From Fulvivirga ulvae (GTDB taxonomy: Bacteria > Bacteroidota > Bacteroidia > Cytophagales > Cyclobacteriaceae), in assembly GCF_021389975.1 (NCBI RefSeq), contig NZ_CP089981.1, positions 948,501 through 1,012,500 on the forward strand: a stretch of 64,000 nt of DNA, in the 5' to 3' direction. Under the pieces are notes generated by a model. The model saw only the letters and a list, made by a program, of their open reading frames with translations, did not search any database and was not told the DNA's origin. Made by a program: the position numbers and the translations under genes. This document shows, piece after piece, positions 8,484 through 16,185 of this stretch. How positions within the stretch are numbered: the first letter of the stretch is position 1; the number at the start of each line of letters is the position of its first letter.

Positions 8484-9302
8484 ATGAAAAATTTAAAATT
8501 CTTTTATGTTGTAGGCATAAACTGCCTATTGTCAATGTTATTGAGTTCGTGCCAGGAAGAGGAAAACCTGCTAAAGGAACAGGAAGTACAGTTTAGCTTC
8601 GCCGTAGTCAATTCAGGGTCAGATGTGGGAAGGTCAGGCTCCTCAGAAACAGAGAATATCAGGTACGTTTACCTTACCATCAAAGATGAAACCGGTAAAG
8701 CGGTGTATGCATGGCATACGGCACAATTGCACAAATTTGGCTCCCATTATATTACTAAGCCTCTCTTGTTAAAGGAAGGTAACTATACCATTACGAACTA
8801 TGCCATCATGGATAGCGCCCGCAATTTTGTCTATGCAACGCCACGGGAGGACAGGAATATTTCTTACCTTGTTGAAGATCCCCTGCCGGTAGAATTTACC
8901 GTATCAAAAGATGACATCACCGAAGTAAAACCTGAGGTGATTCCGATCGATTTGAGTAGTGATCCTAAAGACTTTGGTTATGCCTCTTTCGGGCTAAATG
9001 AAATTGACATAGTACATGGTTATATAGCCGTTTTGACCAGAGGCGATTATGACAGGTTCATTCTGTCCAACGCGGACCTGGAAATATACGCCCGAGACTG
9101 GCAGGAACCACATTATGAACTTATAAAGGAACGCGACCTGTATGCAAAAAATAACCTTGTGACCTTTTCAAGGGCCTACAATCAATACAGGCTCCGCATT
9201 AATAAACCAGGGTACATCACTTATGAGGACGTCTTTTCTATAACTGAGCTAGGGCATTTTTACCATCGCCCTCTACAGGTTTACCTTCAGAAGGCAGAAT
9301 AA
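8484..9302 (+). CDS. Hypothetical lipoprotein (DUF4493-like, uncertain)
   Basis: I place the start at the ATG at 8484 because it opens a lipoprotein signal (LLSMLLSSCQEEENLL) with Cys at residue ~21; the frame stays open for 36 codons further upstream but gives no sensible signal. The mature part (~250 residues) is beta-rich: IRYVYLTIKDETGKAVY and ITKPLLLKEGNYTITNYAIM resemble the first domain of Bacteroidota outer-membrane lipoproteins that carry Ig-like or fimbrillin/DUF4493-type modules, but I cannot make a firm family call. Monocistronic, ending at a hairpin shared with the convergent ilvE gene. Likely surface or periplasmic and of unknown role. Confidence 0.6.
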   Translation: MKNLKFFYVVGINCLLSMLLSSCQEEENLLKEQEVQFSFAVVNSGSDVGRSGSSETENIRYVYLTIKDETGKAVYAWHTAQLHKFGSHYITKPLLLKEGNYTITNYAIMDSARNFVYATPREDRNISYLVEDPLPVEFTVSKDDITEVKPEVIPIDLSSDPKDFGYASFGLNEIDIVHGYIAVLTRGDYDRFILSNADLEIYARDWQEPHYELIKERDLYAKNNLVTFSRAYNQYRLRINKPGYITYEDVFSITELGHFYHRPLQVYLQKAE

Positions 9303-9327
9303 GCTAAGAGCTGACGGGATTAAATAA

Positions 9328-9358
9328 GAAAAGGCTGCCCCAAAAGAACAGCCTTTTC
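9328..9358. terminator. Bidirectional terminator, lipoprotein / ilvE
   Basis: GAAAAGGCTG at 9328-9337 pairs perfectly with CAGCCTTTTC at 9349-9358 (10 bp, 11-base loop). The A-rich and T-rich arms let it serve both converging genes. Confidence 0.75.
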
Positions 9359-9374
9359 TATAATTTCAAGCCAG

Positions 9375-10439
9375 TTATATCTTATGCAGCCAGTTAAATT
9401 TATCTTCTGCTTTACCGAGTTTTATATCATCAAGGGCTTTCAAAACTTTGTTTGAGAACTCCCTCTTTTCAACAGGTGGCAGCTGGTAGTCTGTACCATC
9501 ATAGCCAATAAGCTCAATGTGTGCTATAGTAGCGGCCGTACCTGCACCGAAAGCCTCCTGAAGTCTCCCCTCTTTAGCCGCAGCTATCACTTCAGCTACT
9601 TCTACTTTTCTTTCTTCCACTTCATAGCCCCAGTCACGAGCCAGTGTAAGTACGCTGTCCCTGGTGATACCCGCCAGAATGGTATCGCCCAATGCAGGAG
9701 TGATCAGTTTGCCATCGATTACGAACATTACATTCATAGTGCCTGACTCTTCAATGTATTTATGCTCTTTACCATCAGTCCACACCAGTTGGTCATAACC
9801 CTTTTCCTGGGCAAGCCTTGCCGGGTATATGGCCGGTCCGTAGTTACAGCCTGTCTTGCAGAAGCCGCTACCACCTTCAACTGCCCTCACAAAGTGATTT
9901 TCAATCTTCACCTTCACCGGCTTGGCATAATATGCTCCCACAGGGCAAGTAATGATCATAAACTTAAAGTTTTGCGAAGGACGGATTCCAATGTAATCAT
10001 CATTTGAAAACACAAACGGACGGATATAAAGTGAGGTGCCGTCCACTTCGGGCACCCAGGCCCTGTCAATGTCTAATAATGTATTCAGCGCATCAAAATA
10101 AATATTTTCAGGCAACTCTGGCATGCACATCCGGATAGCCGACTTGTTTAGTCTTTCAATATTTTTATCAGGCCTAAAGACAAATACGTCACCGTTATCA
10201 TGTTTATAAGCTTTCAATCCTTCAAAAATGGAAATCCCATAATGCAGCGCGGGGCTGGCGGGACTGATTTTCAACGGCTCATAAGGCTCGACCTTGAAAT
10301 TTTTCCATTGCCCATCTACATAGTCAGCCATAAACTGGTGATCTGAATAAGTTTTTCCAAACTGGATATTCTGAAAATCAACCTGGCCGATTTTAGATTG
10401 GGCAATCTTTCTAATGTCCATATTTTCTGTGGCAATCAT
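9375..10439 (-). CDS. ilvE: Branched-chain amino acid aminotransferase
   Basis: A 354-residue PLP-dependent class IV aminotransferase, transferring amino groups between glutamate and the keto acids of leucine, isoleucine and valine. It resembles the longer, eukaryote-like BCAT type. ALHYGISIFEGLKAYK (~66-81), IRPFVFSNDDYIGI, the lysine region ENHFVRAVEGGSGFCKTGCNYG, the EESGTMNVMF loop and LAGITRDSVL are all typical. An alternative start is the Met at residue 7. A full promoter (TTG, 18 bases, TACTTTTG) lies upstream, giving a leader of roughly 30-35 bases. Monocistronic. The function call is firm. Confidence 0.93.
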   Translation of the reverse strand: MIATENMDIRKIAQSKIGQVDFQNIQFGKTYSDHQFMADYVDGQWKNFKVEPYEPLKISPASPALHYGISIFEGLKAYKHDNGDVFVFRPDKNIERLNKSAIRMCMPELPENIYFDALNTLLDIDRAWVPEVDGTSLYIRPFVFSNDDYIGIRPSQNFKFMIITCPVGAYYAKPVKVKIENHFVRAVEGGSGFCKTGCNYGPAIYPARLAQEKGYDQLVWTDGKEHKYIEESGTMNVMFVIDGKLITPALGDTILAGITRDSVLTLARDWGYEVEERKVEVAEVIAAAKEGRLQEAFGAGTAATIAHIELIGYDGTDYQLPPVEKREFSNKVLKALDDIKLGKAEDKFNWLHKI

Positions 10440-10478
10440 AATTGTATTGTTATGTAACTAACACTCGTTAGGCTTTCG

Positions 10479-10507
10479 CAAAAGTAGTAAAATCTTTACA
10501 AGTTCAA
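10479..10507 (-). promoter_or_regulatory. ilvE promoter (-33/-7)
   Basis: On the minus strand TTG (10507-10505), an 18-base spacer and TACTTTTG (10486-10479) fit the Bacteroidota TTG-N(17-23)-TAnnTTTG consensus. It lies ~40 bases before the ilvE start. Confidence 0.65.
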
Positions 10508-10521
10508 AACGCAATATCCGC

Positions 10522-11070
10522 TTACATTCTTGGCTTCCAGGGTGTCTCCTCAGCGTTCAGTTCTTTTGACATCTTCCTCGAAAGTACAAAAAGATAGTCT
10601 GAAAGCCTGTTGAGGTACTGTATAACAGTAGTATGCACAGGCTCATGATCATTCAGGCCTACCACCAGGCGCTCTGCTCTGCGGCAAACGCACCTTGCTA
10701 CATGGCAAAAAGAAACCGAAACATGTCCGCCGGGAAGCACAAAATTCTTCATGGGAGGTAGTTCTTCTTCCATTTTGTCAATCTCTCTTTCCAATGACTC
10801 AATATCTGCATATTGTAGTTCCGGCACCTTTACTTTGGTATTTCCGGGCTCTGTAGCCAGTATAGAACCGACAGTGAAAAGCCTGTCCTGTACTTCTACA
10901 AGAACGTCCTTCCTCTTCTCATTGACCTCCTGGTCTCTTACTAGTCCAATATATGAATTTAGTTCGTCAATAGTACCATAGGCATCAATCCTTTCGTGTG
11001 ACTTTGACACTCTTGCACCTCCGAATAATGCCGTTGTACCTTTATCTCCTGTTTTTGTATATACCTTCAT
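10522..11070 (-). CDS. PduO-type cob(I)alamin adenosyltransferase
   Basis: A 182-residue ATP:cob(I)alamin adenosyltransferase of the PduO/MMAB type, which attaches the 5'-deoxyadenosyl group to cobalamin to make coenzyme B12. The N-terminal ATP-binding motif KVYTKTGDKGTTALFGGARV, IDAYGTIDELNSYIGL and the C-terminal helix RCVCRRAERLVV are diagnostic, and the length matches the family. It starts 12 bases after the stop of a LolD-like ABC ATPase gene, so the two share a transcript; no B12 synthesis gene is nearby, consistent with use of scavenged cobalamin (inference). Confidence 0.92.
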   Translation of the reverse strand: MKVYTKTGDKGTTALFGGARVSKSHERIDAYGTIDELNSYIGLVRDQEVNEKRKDVLVEVQDRLFTVGSILATEPGNTKVKVPELQYADIESLEREIDKMEEELPPMKNFVLPGGHVSVSFCHVARCVCRRAERLVVGLNDHEPVHTTVIQYLNRLSDYLFVLSRKMSKELNAEETPWKPRM

Positions 11071-11082
11071 CCATTTTATTAC

Positions 11083-11796
11083 TTACTGTCGCACTTCCTG
11101 ACGTACCACATTTGGGTTGATTTCGTCAGTTTCCACCAGACCGTCGCGCAGCCTGATAATCCTATGGGCATAATGAGCGATATCATCTTCATGAGTTACC
11201 ATTATGATAGTATTCCCACGATCATGAAGCTGCTGGAACAGATCCATGATATCATAGGATGTTTTGGAATCAAGATTACCCGTGGGTTCATCGGCCAGAA
11301 TTATGCTCGGGCTATTTACCAGTGCCCTTGCTATAGCCACCCGTTGTCGCTGTCCGCCTGAAAGCTCATTAGGCTTATGATCTGCACGATCACCAAGCCC
11401 CACATTATTCAGCGCTTCCATAGCCATATCTTCGCGATCGTACCGGCCGTAGCCCGCATAGACCAATGGTAATGCCACATTCTCCAGCGAACTTGCCCGG
11501 GGCAAAAGGTTAAATGTCTGGAATACGAATCCGATTTCTTTATTACGTATCTCAGCCAGTTCATTTTCCGTCAGGTCACTTACATTGTTGTTGTTAAGTA
11601 TATAACTGCCGCTGGTGGGCGTATCCAGACAGCCTATAATATTCATCAGCGTAGATTTTCCTGAGCCGGAAGGTCCCATAAAGGCCACATACTCTCCCTT
11701 GTTAATTTCAATGGAGATTGATTTTAATGCCTCTACCGTCTGATTACCCATTCGATAAATTTTCGAAATTTCGTGGGTTTCTATAATCTTTGTCAT
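11083..11796 (-). CDS. LolD/MacB-type ABC transporter ATPase
   Basis: ATP-binding subunit of a LolD/MacB/FtsE-like exporter. From the preferred ATG at 11796 the protein has 237 residues: Walker A GPSGSGKST (~39-47), Q-loop FQTFNLLPRAS, signature LSGGQRQRVAIARAL (~140-154), Walker B IILADEPTGNLDS and switch VTHE. The frame is open to 11841, but a TATTTTTG promoter element at 11817-11824 lies inside that extension, and family members begin close to this Met. No FtsX/MacB permease is adjacent, so the ATPase must pair with a membrane partner coded elsewhere. Downstream in the same unit lies the cobalamin adenosyltransferase, with no obvious functional link. Confidence 0.9.
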   Translation of the reverse strand: MTKIIETHEISKIYRMGNQTVEALKSISIEINKGEYVAFMGPSGSGKSTLMNIIGCLDTPTSGSYILNNNNVSDLTENELAEIRNKEIGFVFQTFNLLPRASSLENVALPLVYAGYGRYDREDMAMEALNNVGLGDRADHKPNELSGGQRQRVAIARALVNSPSIILADEPTGNLDSKTSYDIMDLFQQLHDRGNTIIMVTHEDDIAHYAHRIIRLRDGLVETDEINPNVVRQEVRQ

Positions 11797-11816
11797 TGCG
11801 CTACTGGTGGTCTTGT

Positions 11817-11824
11817 CAAAAATA
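11817..11824 (-). promoter_or_regulatory. -7 element of the LolD-like/adenosyltransferase unit
   Basis: TATTTTTG on the minus strand matches TAnnTTTG and ends 20 bases before the ATG at 11796. A TTG lies 14 bases upstream, a shorter spacer than usual. Confidence 0.45.
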
Positions 11825-12066
11825 GGAAATAATGATATCAACCGCTAATTACGCAAGGCGGTGTTCTTTAAGATATTATTATTACTTAAACGGTCAATGA
11901 GGGGATTAAGTGAAATAAACAGAGAGGTTGTTTTAGAATTACCCGGTATATATTCCTGAAAACATTAATCCGGCCACTCAACAAACCCTGACATTTGGTC
12001 AGTACAAGCCTAAGTACAGGTAAAAAAATCGTAGAAGCAGGAACGAGGCCCCGTACCTTCGCTCCA

Positions 12067-12618
12067 TTAGCTTTTAAACATAGGAAAGGGAGTAAACGGA
12101 TGTTTGAGAATATGCTGAAATGACTTCTTCATTAATGTCATATGGAAATTATGATATGGAAAAACGTCAGTAACTTCTTCCATCAGGTCTCTGGGTACAC
12201 CAAAAGTTTTGATGCCTTTGGTCACATCAATCCAGTCTGCACGCCGGAAGCTCTCTATTAATAACTGGTGTTTGCCAACATAAGCCGATCTTTTGTGATG
12301 CCAGAATATCATACCGGCTATGATTTTGGAATCGGGATAGTTTTGAAGGTACTCCTGCATGGCAAAAATAGATGGCTTCAGGTAATCAAACGTCTTATCC
12401 GTCCATATCCCGATAGCATGAAAGGCAGCTGCATAGGCAATCTGCCCTCTTATCCGTGAATTCATATGCTCCGACTTCCTGACAATGTATAGTGCATAGT
12501 GAAACACTCTGTAGACATGATTTCTGTATTTTTGGAAATCGTCTCCCAGGTGTTCTGTATAATGCTCCAGTACCTGCTCAATAACAGGCTCATTGTAGGT
12601 GATCGGAAAACTCTTCAT
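12067..12618 (-). CDS. HD-like phosphohydrolase-fold protein with altered HD motif
   Basis: A 183-residue soluble helical protein. The layout recalls the HD phosphohydrolase superfamily: a first His (NHVYRVFHYAL, H34), the usual HD pair in AAFHAIG (H67, A68), a double His (FWHHKR, H107/H108) and a late Asp (RRADWIDV, D128). The Asp of the HD pair is replaced by Ala, so normal metal-dependent hydrolysis is doubtful unless nearby D74 substitutes. Its ATG overlaps the stop of the alpha/beta hydrolase gene (ATGA), so it is the last gene of the TetR-controlled thioesterase-hydrolase unit. A weak hairpin (12040-12065) with a T-run ten bases away may end the transcript. The family call is structural pattern matching, not certain. 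Confidence 0.6.
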   Translation of the reverse strand: MKSFPITYNEPVIEQVLEHYTEHLGDDFQKYRNHVYRVFHYALYIVRKSEHMNSRIRGQIAYAAAFHAIGIWTDKTFDYLKPSIFAMQEYLQNYPDSKIIAGMIFWHHKRSAYVGKHQLLIESFRRADWIDVTKGIKTFGVPRDLMEEVTDVFPYHNFHMTLMKKSFQHILKHPFTPFPMFKS

Positions 12619-13481
12619 GTAGCCGGCTCAAGTTCTGATTGTTCAAGAAACTGTAGGCATGTTTTAACTACTTCTTCATCTTTCAGTATTCTGGTATGTC
12701 CAAGCCCACTTGTAGTAACTAAACGTGCATCAGAATAAACGTCTAAAAGGGCCTCAGGGTTTTCCAGGTCAACTTCTCTGTCATCCCTGTCATAAATGAG
12801 CATCAGGTCTATCTTCCTCAGTTTCTGAGCTATATATGTGGCTGTAAATTGTTCGAAAGGCTTGCCAAATTTTTTGACCACATATGCATCAAAATAATCT
12901 TTGCACCTGCCTGATGCGCCTAATCTGTTCATAAACTCATCAACTATTTTATGGGCAAGTGTTGGTGTACTGATCATAATTAATCTGTCGGTAGGAATAC
13001 CATCATGTATGGCCATCATAGAGGCCACTCCTCCTAAAGAGTGCCCTACAATCATTTTAAAACTTCCGTACCTGGCATGTAAAGCTTTGATTATCCCTGC
13101 AAACTCCATCAGATGCGACCTTTTACCATCAGATTTACCATGGCCAGTGGCATCGAAAGCAACGACCTGATAACCAGCTACATTAAACTCATCAACAAAT
13201 TTCCTGAACTGAGTTCCGCGTCCCATCCAGCCGTGCACAAACAGTACGGGCGTTCCTTTCCCCCACTCATACACCTGAACCTGCTTACCTTCATAGCTGA
13301 TCTTGTAGGTACTCGCCTTCCGGATCATCTCTACTTCGCCATAAGGCATCTTGTACCTTACAGGAGTGAAGAATATGCGCACAAACCATCTCTTGGCCAG
13401 CCACGGTGATATCTTTTCCACTTTCGGAAATAGCCAGCCAACGACTCTTAAAGCAATCGGAGTTTTTATTTTCTTTTTCAT
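12615..13481 (-). CDS. Alpha/beta hydrolase
   Basis: From the ATG at 13481 the product is 288 residues. The frame is open to 13646, but that extension overlaps the thioesterase gene and reads as unrelated Cys/Ser/Gln-rich sequence. The fold is clear: oxyanion strand VLFVHGWMGRGTQF, DATGHGKSDG, nucleophile elbow GHSLGG, and a C-terminal GLGHTRIL histidine; an Asp in LMLIYDRDDREV completes the triad. No signal peptide, but a basic amphipathic N-terminus (KKKIKTPIALRVVGWLFPK) could associate with membrane. Middle gene of a three-gene unit between a thioesterase and the HD-like protein, suggesting ester or acyl-lipid substrates (inference). Confidence 0.85.
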   Translation of the reverse strand: MKKKIKTPIALRVVGWLFPKVEKISPWLAKRWFVRIFFTPVRYKMPYGEVEMIRKASTYKISYEGKQVQVYEWGKGTPVLFVHGWMGRGTQFRKFVDEFNVAGYQVVAFDATGHGKSDGKRSHLMEFAGIIKALHARYGSFKMIVGHSLGGVASMMAIHDGIPTDRLIMISTPTLAHKIVDEFMNRLGASGRCKDYFDAYVVKKFGKPFEQFTATYIAQKLRKIDLMLIYDRDDREVDLENPEALLDVYSDARLVTTSGLGHTRILKDEEVVKTCLQFLEQSELEPAT

Positions 13482-13540
13482 AGGGGCGTTTTTTTGTAGT
13501 GAGATTTTAGTGTTGAGTAGTGATATGAGGCTGGCCAGCT

Positions 13541-13981
13541 TTAACTGTTGATGGTCGCCTTCAGTTCGGTACGTTCCATTTTGCTCATTACAGCAGCAAT
13601 CTCCTCTGGTGGAGCTACAACTTTTCTGGCCTTGAGGTCTAACCATGCACCTCTATATATCAGTTCAGCCGCAACAGCACCGTCTTCTTTATATACATAA
13701 TGCTTGATCACCCACTTTCTGCCATCCGGAGAAAGCTCAATCAAATGACAATCAAAAGTTACTTTTTCAGCCAGGATAACCTCTCTCCTAAAATCAGACT
13801 GCGTACCAAATATTATCGGGCCGATGCCTAACTGCTGTAGCCTGTTAAATGGCACACCATTATCATTAAAAAATCTTATCCGTGTCTGATCTGCATAATC
13901 AAGGTATACTGTATGTCTCATGTGCATGTTAGGATCTACATCAGACCATTTTACTTCAAATTGGGTTGTATATTTTTTCAT
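13541..13981 (-). CDS. Hot-dog acyl-CoA thioesterase (4HBT family)
   Basis: A 146-residue protein of the 4-hydroxybenzoyl-CoA thioesterase/YbgC group. The N-terminal EVKWSDVDPNMHMRHTVYLDYADQTRIRFF holds the catalytic-Asp loop (D-x-N-x-H-x-R) and start of the long hot-dog helix; PIIFGTQSDFRREV and KWVIKHYVYKEDG are core strands. It should cleave acyl-CoA thioesters in the cytosol; chain-length preference is not readable. First gene of a probable operon with the alpha/beta hydrolase and HD-like gene. A perfect-arm dyad (13989-14002) lies eight bases before the start codon and nearly matches one in front of the upstream TetR gene, pointing to repression by it. Confidence 0.88.
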   Translation of the reverse strand: MKKYTTQFEVKWSDVDPNMHMRHTVYLDYADQTRIRFFNDNGVPFNRLQQLGIGPIIFGTQSDFRREVILAEKVTFDCHLIELSPDGRKWVIKHYVYKEDGAVAAELIYRGAWLDLKARKVVAPPEEIAAVMSKMERTELKATINS

Positions 13982-13988
13982 ATTTTTA

Positions 13989-14002
13989 AGACCGTTCGGT
14001 CT
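13989..14002. promoter_or_regulatory. Putative TetR operator before thioesterase gene
   Basis: AGACCG-TT-CGGTCT: perfect six-base arms around a two-base centre, a typical TetR-family operator form. It ends eight bases before the thioesterase ATG and 11 of its 12 core bases recur at 14969-14980. Confidence 0.75.
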
Positions 14003-14034
14003 GTTTGTTGATAAATTTTTTTATTTAAAGAAGA

Positions 14035-14958
14035 TTATGGGTGCATAAAACAAGTCCTGATCTCATCAAGTACTACTTCAGTATTCTTAAAAACCTCAAT
14101 CTCGGTAAAACTCAACAACCTGATCCCGAGATGAATTAAATCATCACCGTCAACACCCGTATGCATTTGTCTGGCATCCATAAGCTTTACAGCCAGTCTC
14201 TCTTCTGCACAATAAAAGTCCAGAGTGTTATCTCCAATAGTATAATTGATGCGGAAGTCCCGCCCTGCCAGTTGTTTTTCTTTTAAAAAGCCCCAAAGCG
14301 TAGCTTGTGCAGGCGTCCAATGCATGTGTTGGTTCATAGCCAATACCTGTTCCTGACCTGATATCAGAATTTTTTCTCGTATATAATTTTTGAGGTAACC
14401 GGAAGCCAGCTCGATGCATGCATAATCATCATTTACCCTGGACATGATTATAGCCCCCTCCAACGTTGCGATCAAAAGTGTGGCCACTACGTTAATATCG
14501 ATGTCGGGCCTGAATTCTCCGGCATCAATTCCCTCAGCCAGTTTGATCTTTACATATTTAGTCAGTCCCTTAATTCCCTCTCTGGCTTTTTCCTTTAATT
14601 CCGGATGAGTGTTGGTAGAGTCCATAGCAGTGTTAAATATCGGACAACCACCACCTTTCACCATCGGATCTTCAATCAAAGACACAAATACATCTATTAC
14701 AGAGTTGAGCTTGTCAAATGAGCTTTTGTCCTTATCAAGTCTTTCCCTAAACCTTTTCAGTACACGGCCATAATTATAGTTGAAAGCCTCAACTGCTATT
14801 TCATCTTTATTTCTAAAATGGTTATAAATACCACCCTTCTTCAGTTTTGTGGCCTCCATGATATGGCTAAGTGAGCAGCCATGATATCCATAGGTATTAA
14901 ACAGCTCTGCAGATTGCTGTATTATTCTTTCCCGCGTTGATATTTCTTTTAACTCCAT
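14035..14958 (-). CDS. TetR-family regulator fused to a DUF559 (Vsr-like) domain
   Basis: From the ATG at 14958 (preferred because the operator-like dyad at 14969-14980 lies in the open-frame extension to 15012) the protein has 307 residues. Residues ~8-55 are a TetR helix-turn-helix (TRERIIQQSAELFNTYGYHG; KKGGIYNHFRNKDEI). Residues ~80-195 form a ligand domain with the GGGCPIFNTAMDSTNTHP signature of one TetR subgroup. Residues ~210-303 match DUF559, a Vsr/restriction-endonuclease-like fold: HWTPAQATLWGFLKEKQLAG, FRINYTIGDNTLDFYC, then RLAVKLMD where active family members have an acidic I-E-L-D-G motif. The Glu is replaced by Lys, so nuclease activity is unlikely. The domain may sense, dimerise or bind DNA. 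Likely represses itself and the thioesterase operon. Confidence 0.85.
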   Translation of the reverse strand: MELKEISTRERIIQQSAELFNTYGYHGCSLSHIMEATKLKKGGIYNHFRNKDEIAVEAFNYNYGRVLKRFRERLDKDKSSFDKLNSVIDVFVSLIEDPMVKGGGCPIFNTAMDSTNTHPELKEKAREGIKGLTKYVKIKLAEGIDAGEFRPDIDINVVATLLIATLEGAIIMSRVNDDYACIELASGYLKNYIREKILISGQEQVLAMNQHMHWTPAQATLWGFLKEKQLAGRDFRINYTIGDNTLDFYCAEERLAVKLMDARQMHTGVDGDDLIHLGIRLLSFTEIEVFKNTEVVLDEIRTCFMHP

Positions 14959-14968
14959 AACTAAAACC

Positions 14969-14980
14969 GACCGGTTGGTC
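14969..14980. promoter_or_regulatory. Putative TetR autoregulatory operator
   Basis: GACCG-GT-TGGTC, one base different in the arms from the dyad before the thioesterase gene. It lies 11 bases upstream of the TetR start, next to a TAATTTTA element resembling the -7 box, so bound repressor would cover the transcription start. Confidence 0.7.
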
Positions 14981-15077
14981 TTAAAATTAAGAAAAGAAAT
15001 AATAAAATGCAATTACCTGAATTTATAAATGCACCGTTTCTTTATAATTTTAAACATCGCATTATTACACACTTGCC

Positions 15078-16175
15078 ATGCAGAAATTAATTTATATCCT
15101 TTTATTTTCTTTTTTAGTTATTGGTTGCTCATCAGATGACGACGAAGATACTCAAGTAACAGCATGTACTGACATGGCTTCGCCAAAGGGAAATCGTTTA
15201 ATAGGCATGGACCTGCTCGATGAGACCCCTTCAAGCGACTTCTCTAACAACCTTGCACTCGCACAGAAAGCAGGCATTGACTTCATCGCTGTCCACCTGC
15301 AATGGACTGCCCTTGAACCACAACCTATGACTTACGAAGACCCCTCAGATGCCCTGGCACTATTTAATGACTTTATAGAAGCTAATGACCTGATGCTTTC
15401 TCTGACCATTCGCCCCATCGACCTGACTGGCAAGACGGTACCTGAAGACCTGGAAACCACAAGGTTCAATGACCCTGATCTTATAGCAAGGTTTAAAGCA
15501 TTAATAGATTTCGTGTTTACCAGGATCGATTACAAAAGGTTAACCTCATTGCAGCTTGGCAACGAAATTGACGGTTATGATGCAAGCAATGAACATCCTG
15601 ACTTTTGGAGTGATTACGGTGCTTTCCTTTCGGAGCTCAACAATCATGCAGATGTAAATTACCCCGGCCTTAAGATAGGTTTTACGGCAACTCATGAAGG
15701 CTTAACCCATGGCTCATTAAGTGATGCCGGTGTTTTTACTGCTCTGGCTGCCGTAGTCGATGTACTTGGCGTAACATATTATCCCATAAATACAGCCTTT
15801 GAAGTAGAAGCCCCTGAAGTACCTGCTACTGACCTCGCCACACTTGTATCAATTTATAAAAACACTCCTATATACCTACAGGAGGTAGGCTACCCTTCTG
15901 CCAGTGCCAACTCCAGCTCCGAACAGGTGCAGGCTCAGTTTGTTTGCCGGTTTTTCAAAGCCTGGGACACTTATGCAGCTGAAATACCTTTGGTAAACTG
16001 GGTACGGCTGCACGATGCTTCGCCAGACGGGGCCAAACAACTGGCAGGGCCATATGGACTTACAGAAGATAAATTCATAGAGTTTTTAAGGACACTCGGC
16101 CTGAGAACTTATGACGGGCAGGATAAGGCTGCCTTTGTCGTGCTACAGGAACAAACCCGGAGAAGAGGCTGGTAA
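15078..16175 (+). CDS. TIM-barrel glycosidase-like lipoprotein
   Basis: A 365-residue lipoprotein: signal peptide with lipobox FLVIGCSS (Cys 17) followed by an acidic DDDEDT stretch, a Bacteroidota pattern often tied to surface export. The mature part looks like a (beta/alpha)8 barrel of glycoside hydrolase clan A. GIDFIAVHLQWTALEP is an early strand, SLQLGNEIDGY offers the acid/base Glu after the fourth strand, and IYLQEVGYPSAS the nucleophile Glu at the seventh. It recalls GH53 endo-galactanases and similar families, but no family can be assigned from motifs alone. Monocistronic, convergent with the NRDE gene and about 8 kb from the polysaccharide locus, so a link to it is not implied. Confidence 0.7.
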   Translation: MQKLIYILLFSFLVIGCSSDDDEDTQVTACTDMASPKGNRLIGMDLLDETPSSDFSNNLALAQKAGIDFIAVHLQWTALEPQPMTYEDPSDALALFNDFIEANDLMLSLTIRPIDLTGKTVPEDLETTRFNDPDLIARFKALIDFVFTRIDYKRLTSLQLGNEIDGYDASNEHPDFWSDYGAFLSELNNHADVNYPGLKIGFTATHEGLTHGSLSDAGVFTALAAVVDVLGVTYYPINTAFEVEAPEVPATDLATLVSIYKNTPIYLQEVGYPSASANSSSEQVQAQFVCRFFKAWDTYAAEIPLVNWVRLHDASPDGAKQLAGPYGLTEDKFIEFLRTLGLRTYDGQDKAAFVVLQEQTRRRGW

Positions 16176-16185
16176 ATGAACTCTG

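Noticed and set aside
13482..13646. N-terminal extension of the alpha/beta hydrolase
   Set aside because: It overlaps the thioesterase coding sequence and has biased, non-homologous composition; the ATG at 13481 fits the family and spacing.
14035..15012. TetR-DUF559 as an active restriction or repair nuclease
   Set aside because: The conserved Glu of the DUF559 motif is Lys here, so catalysis is not supported.
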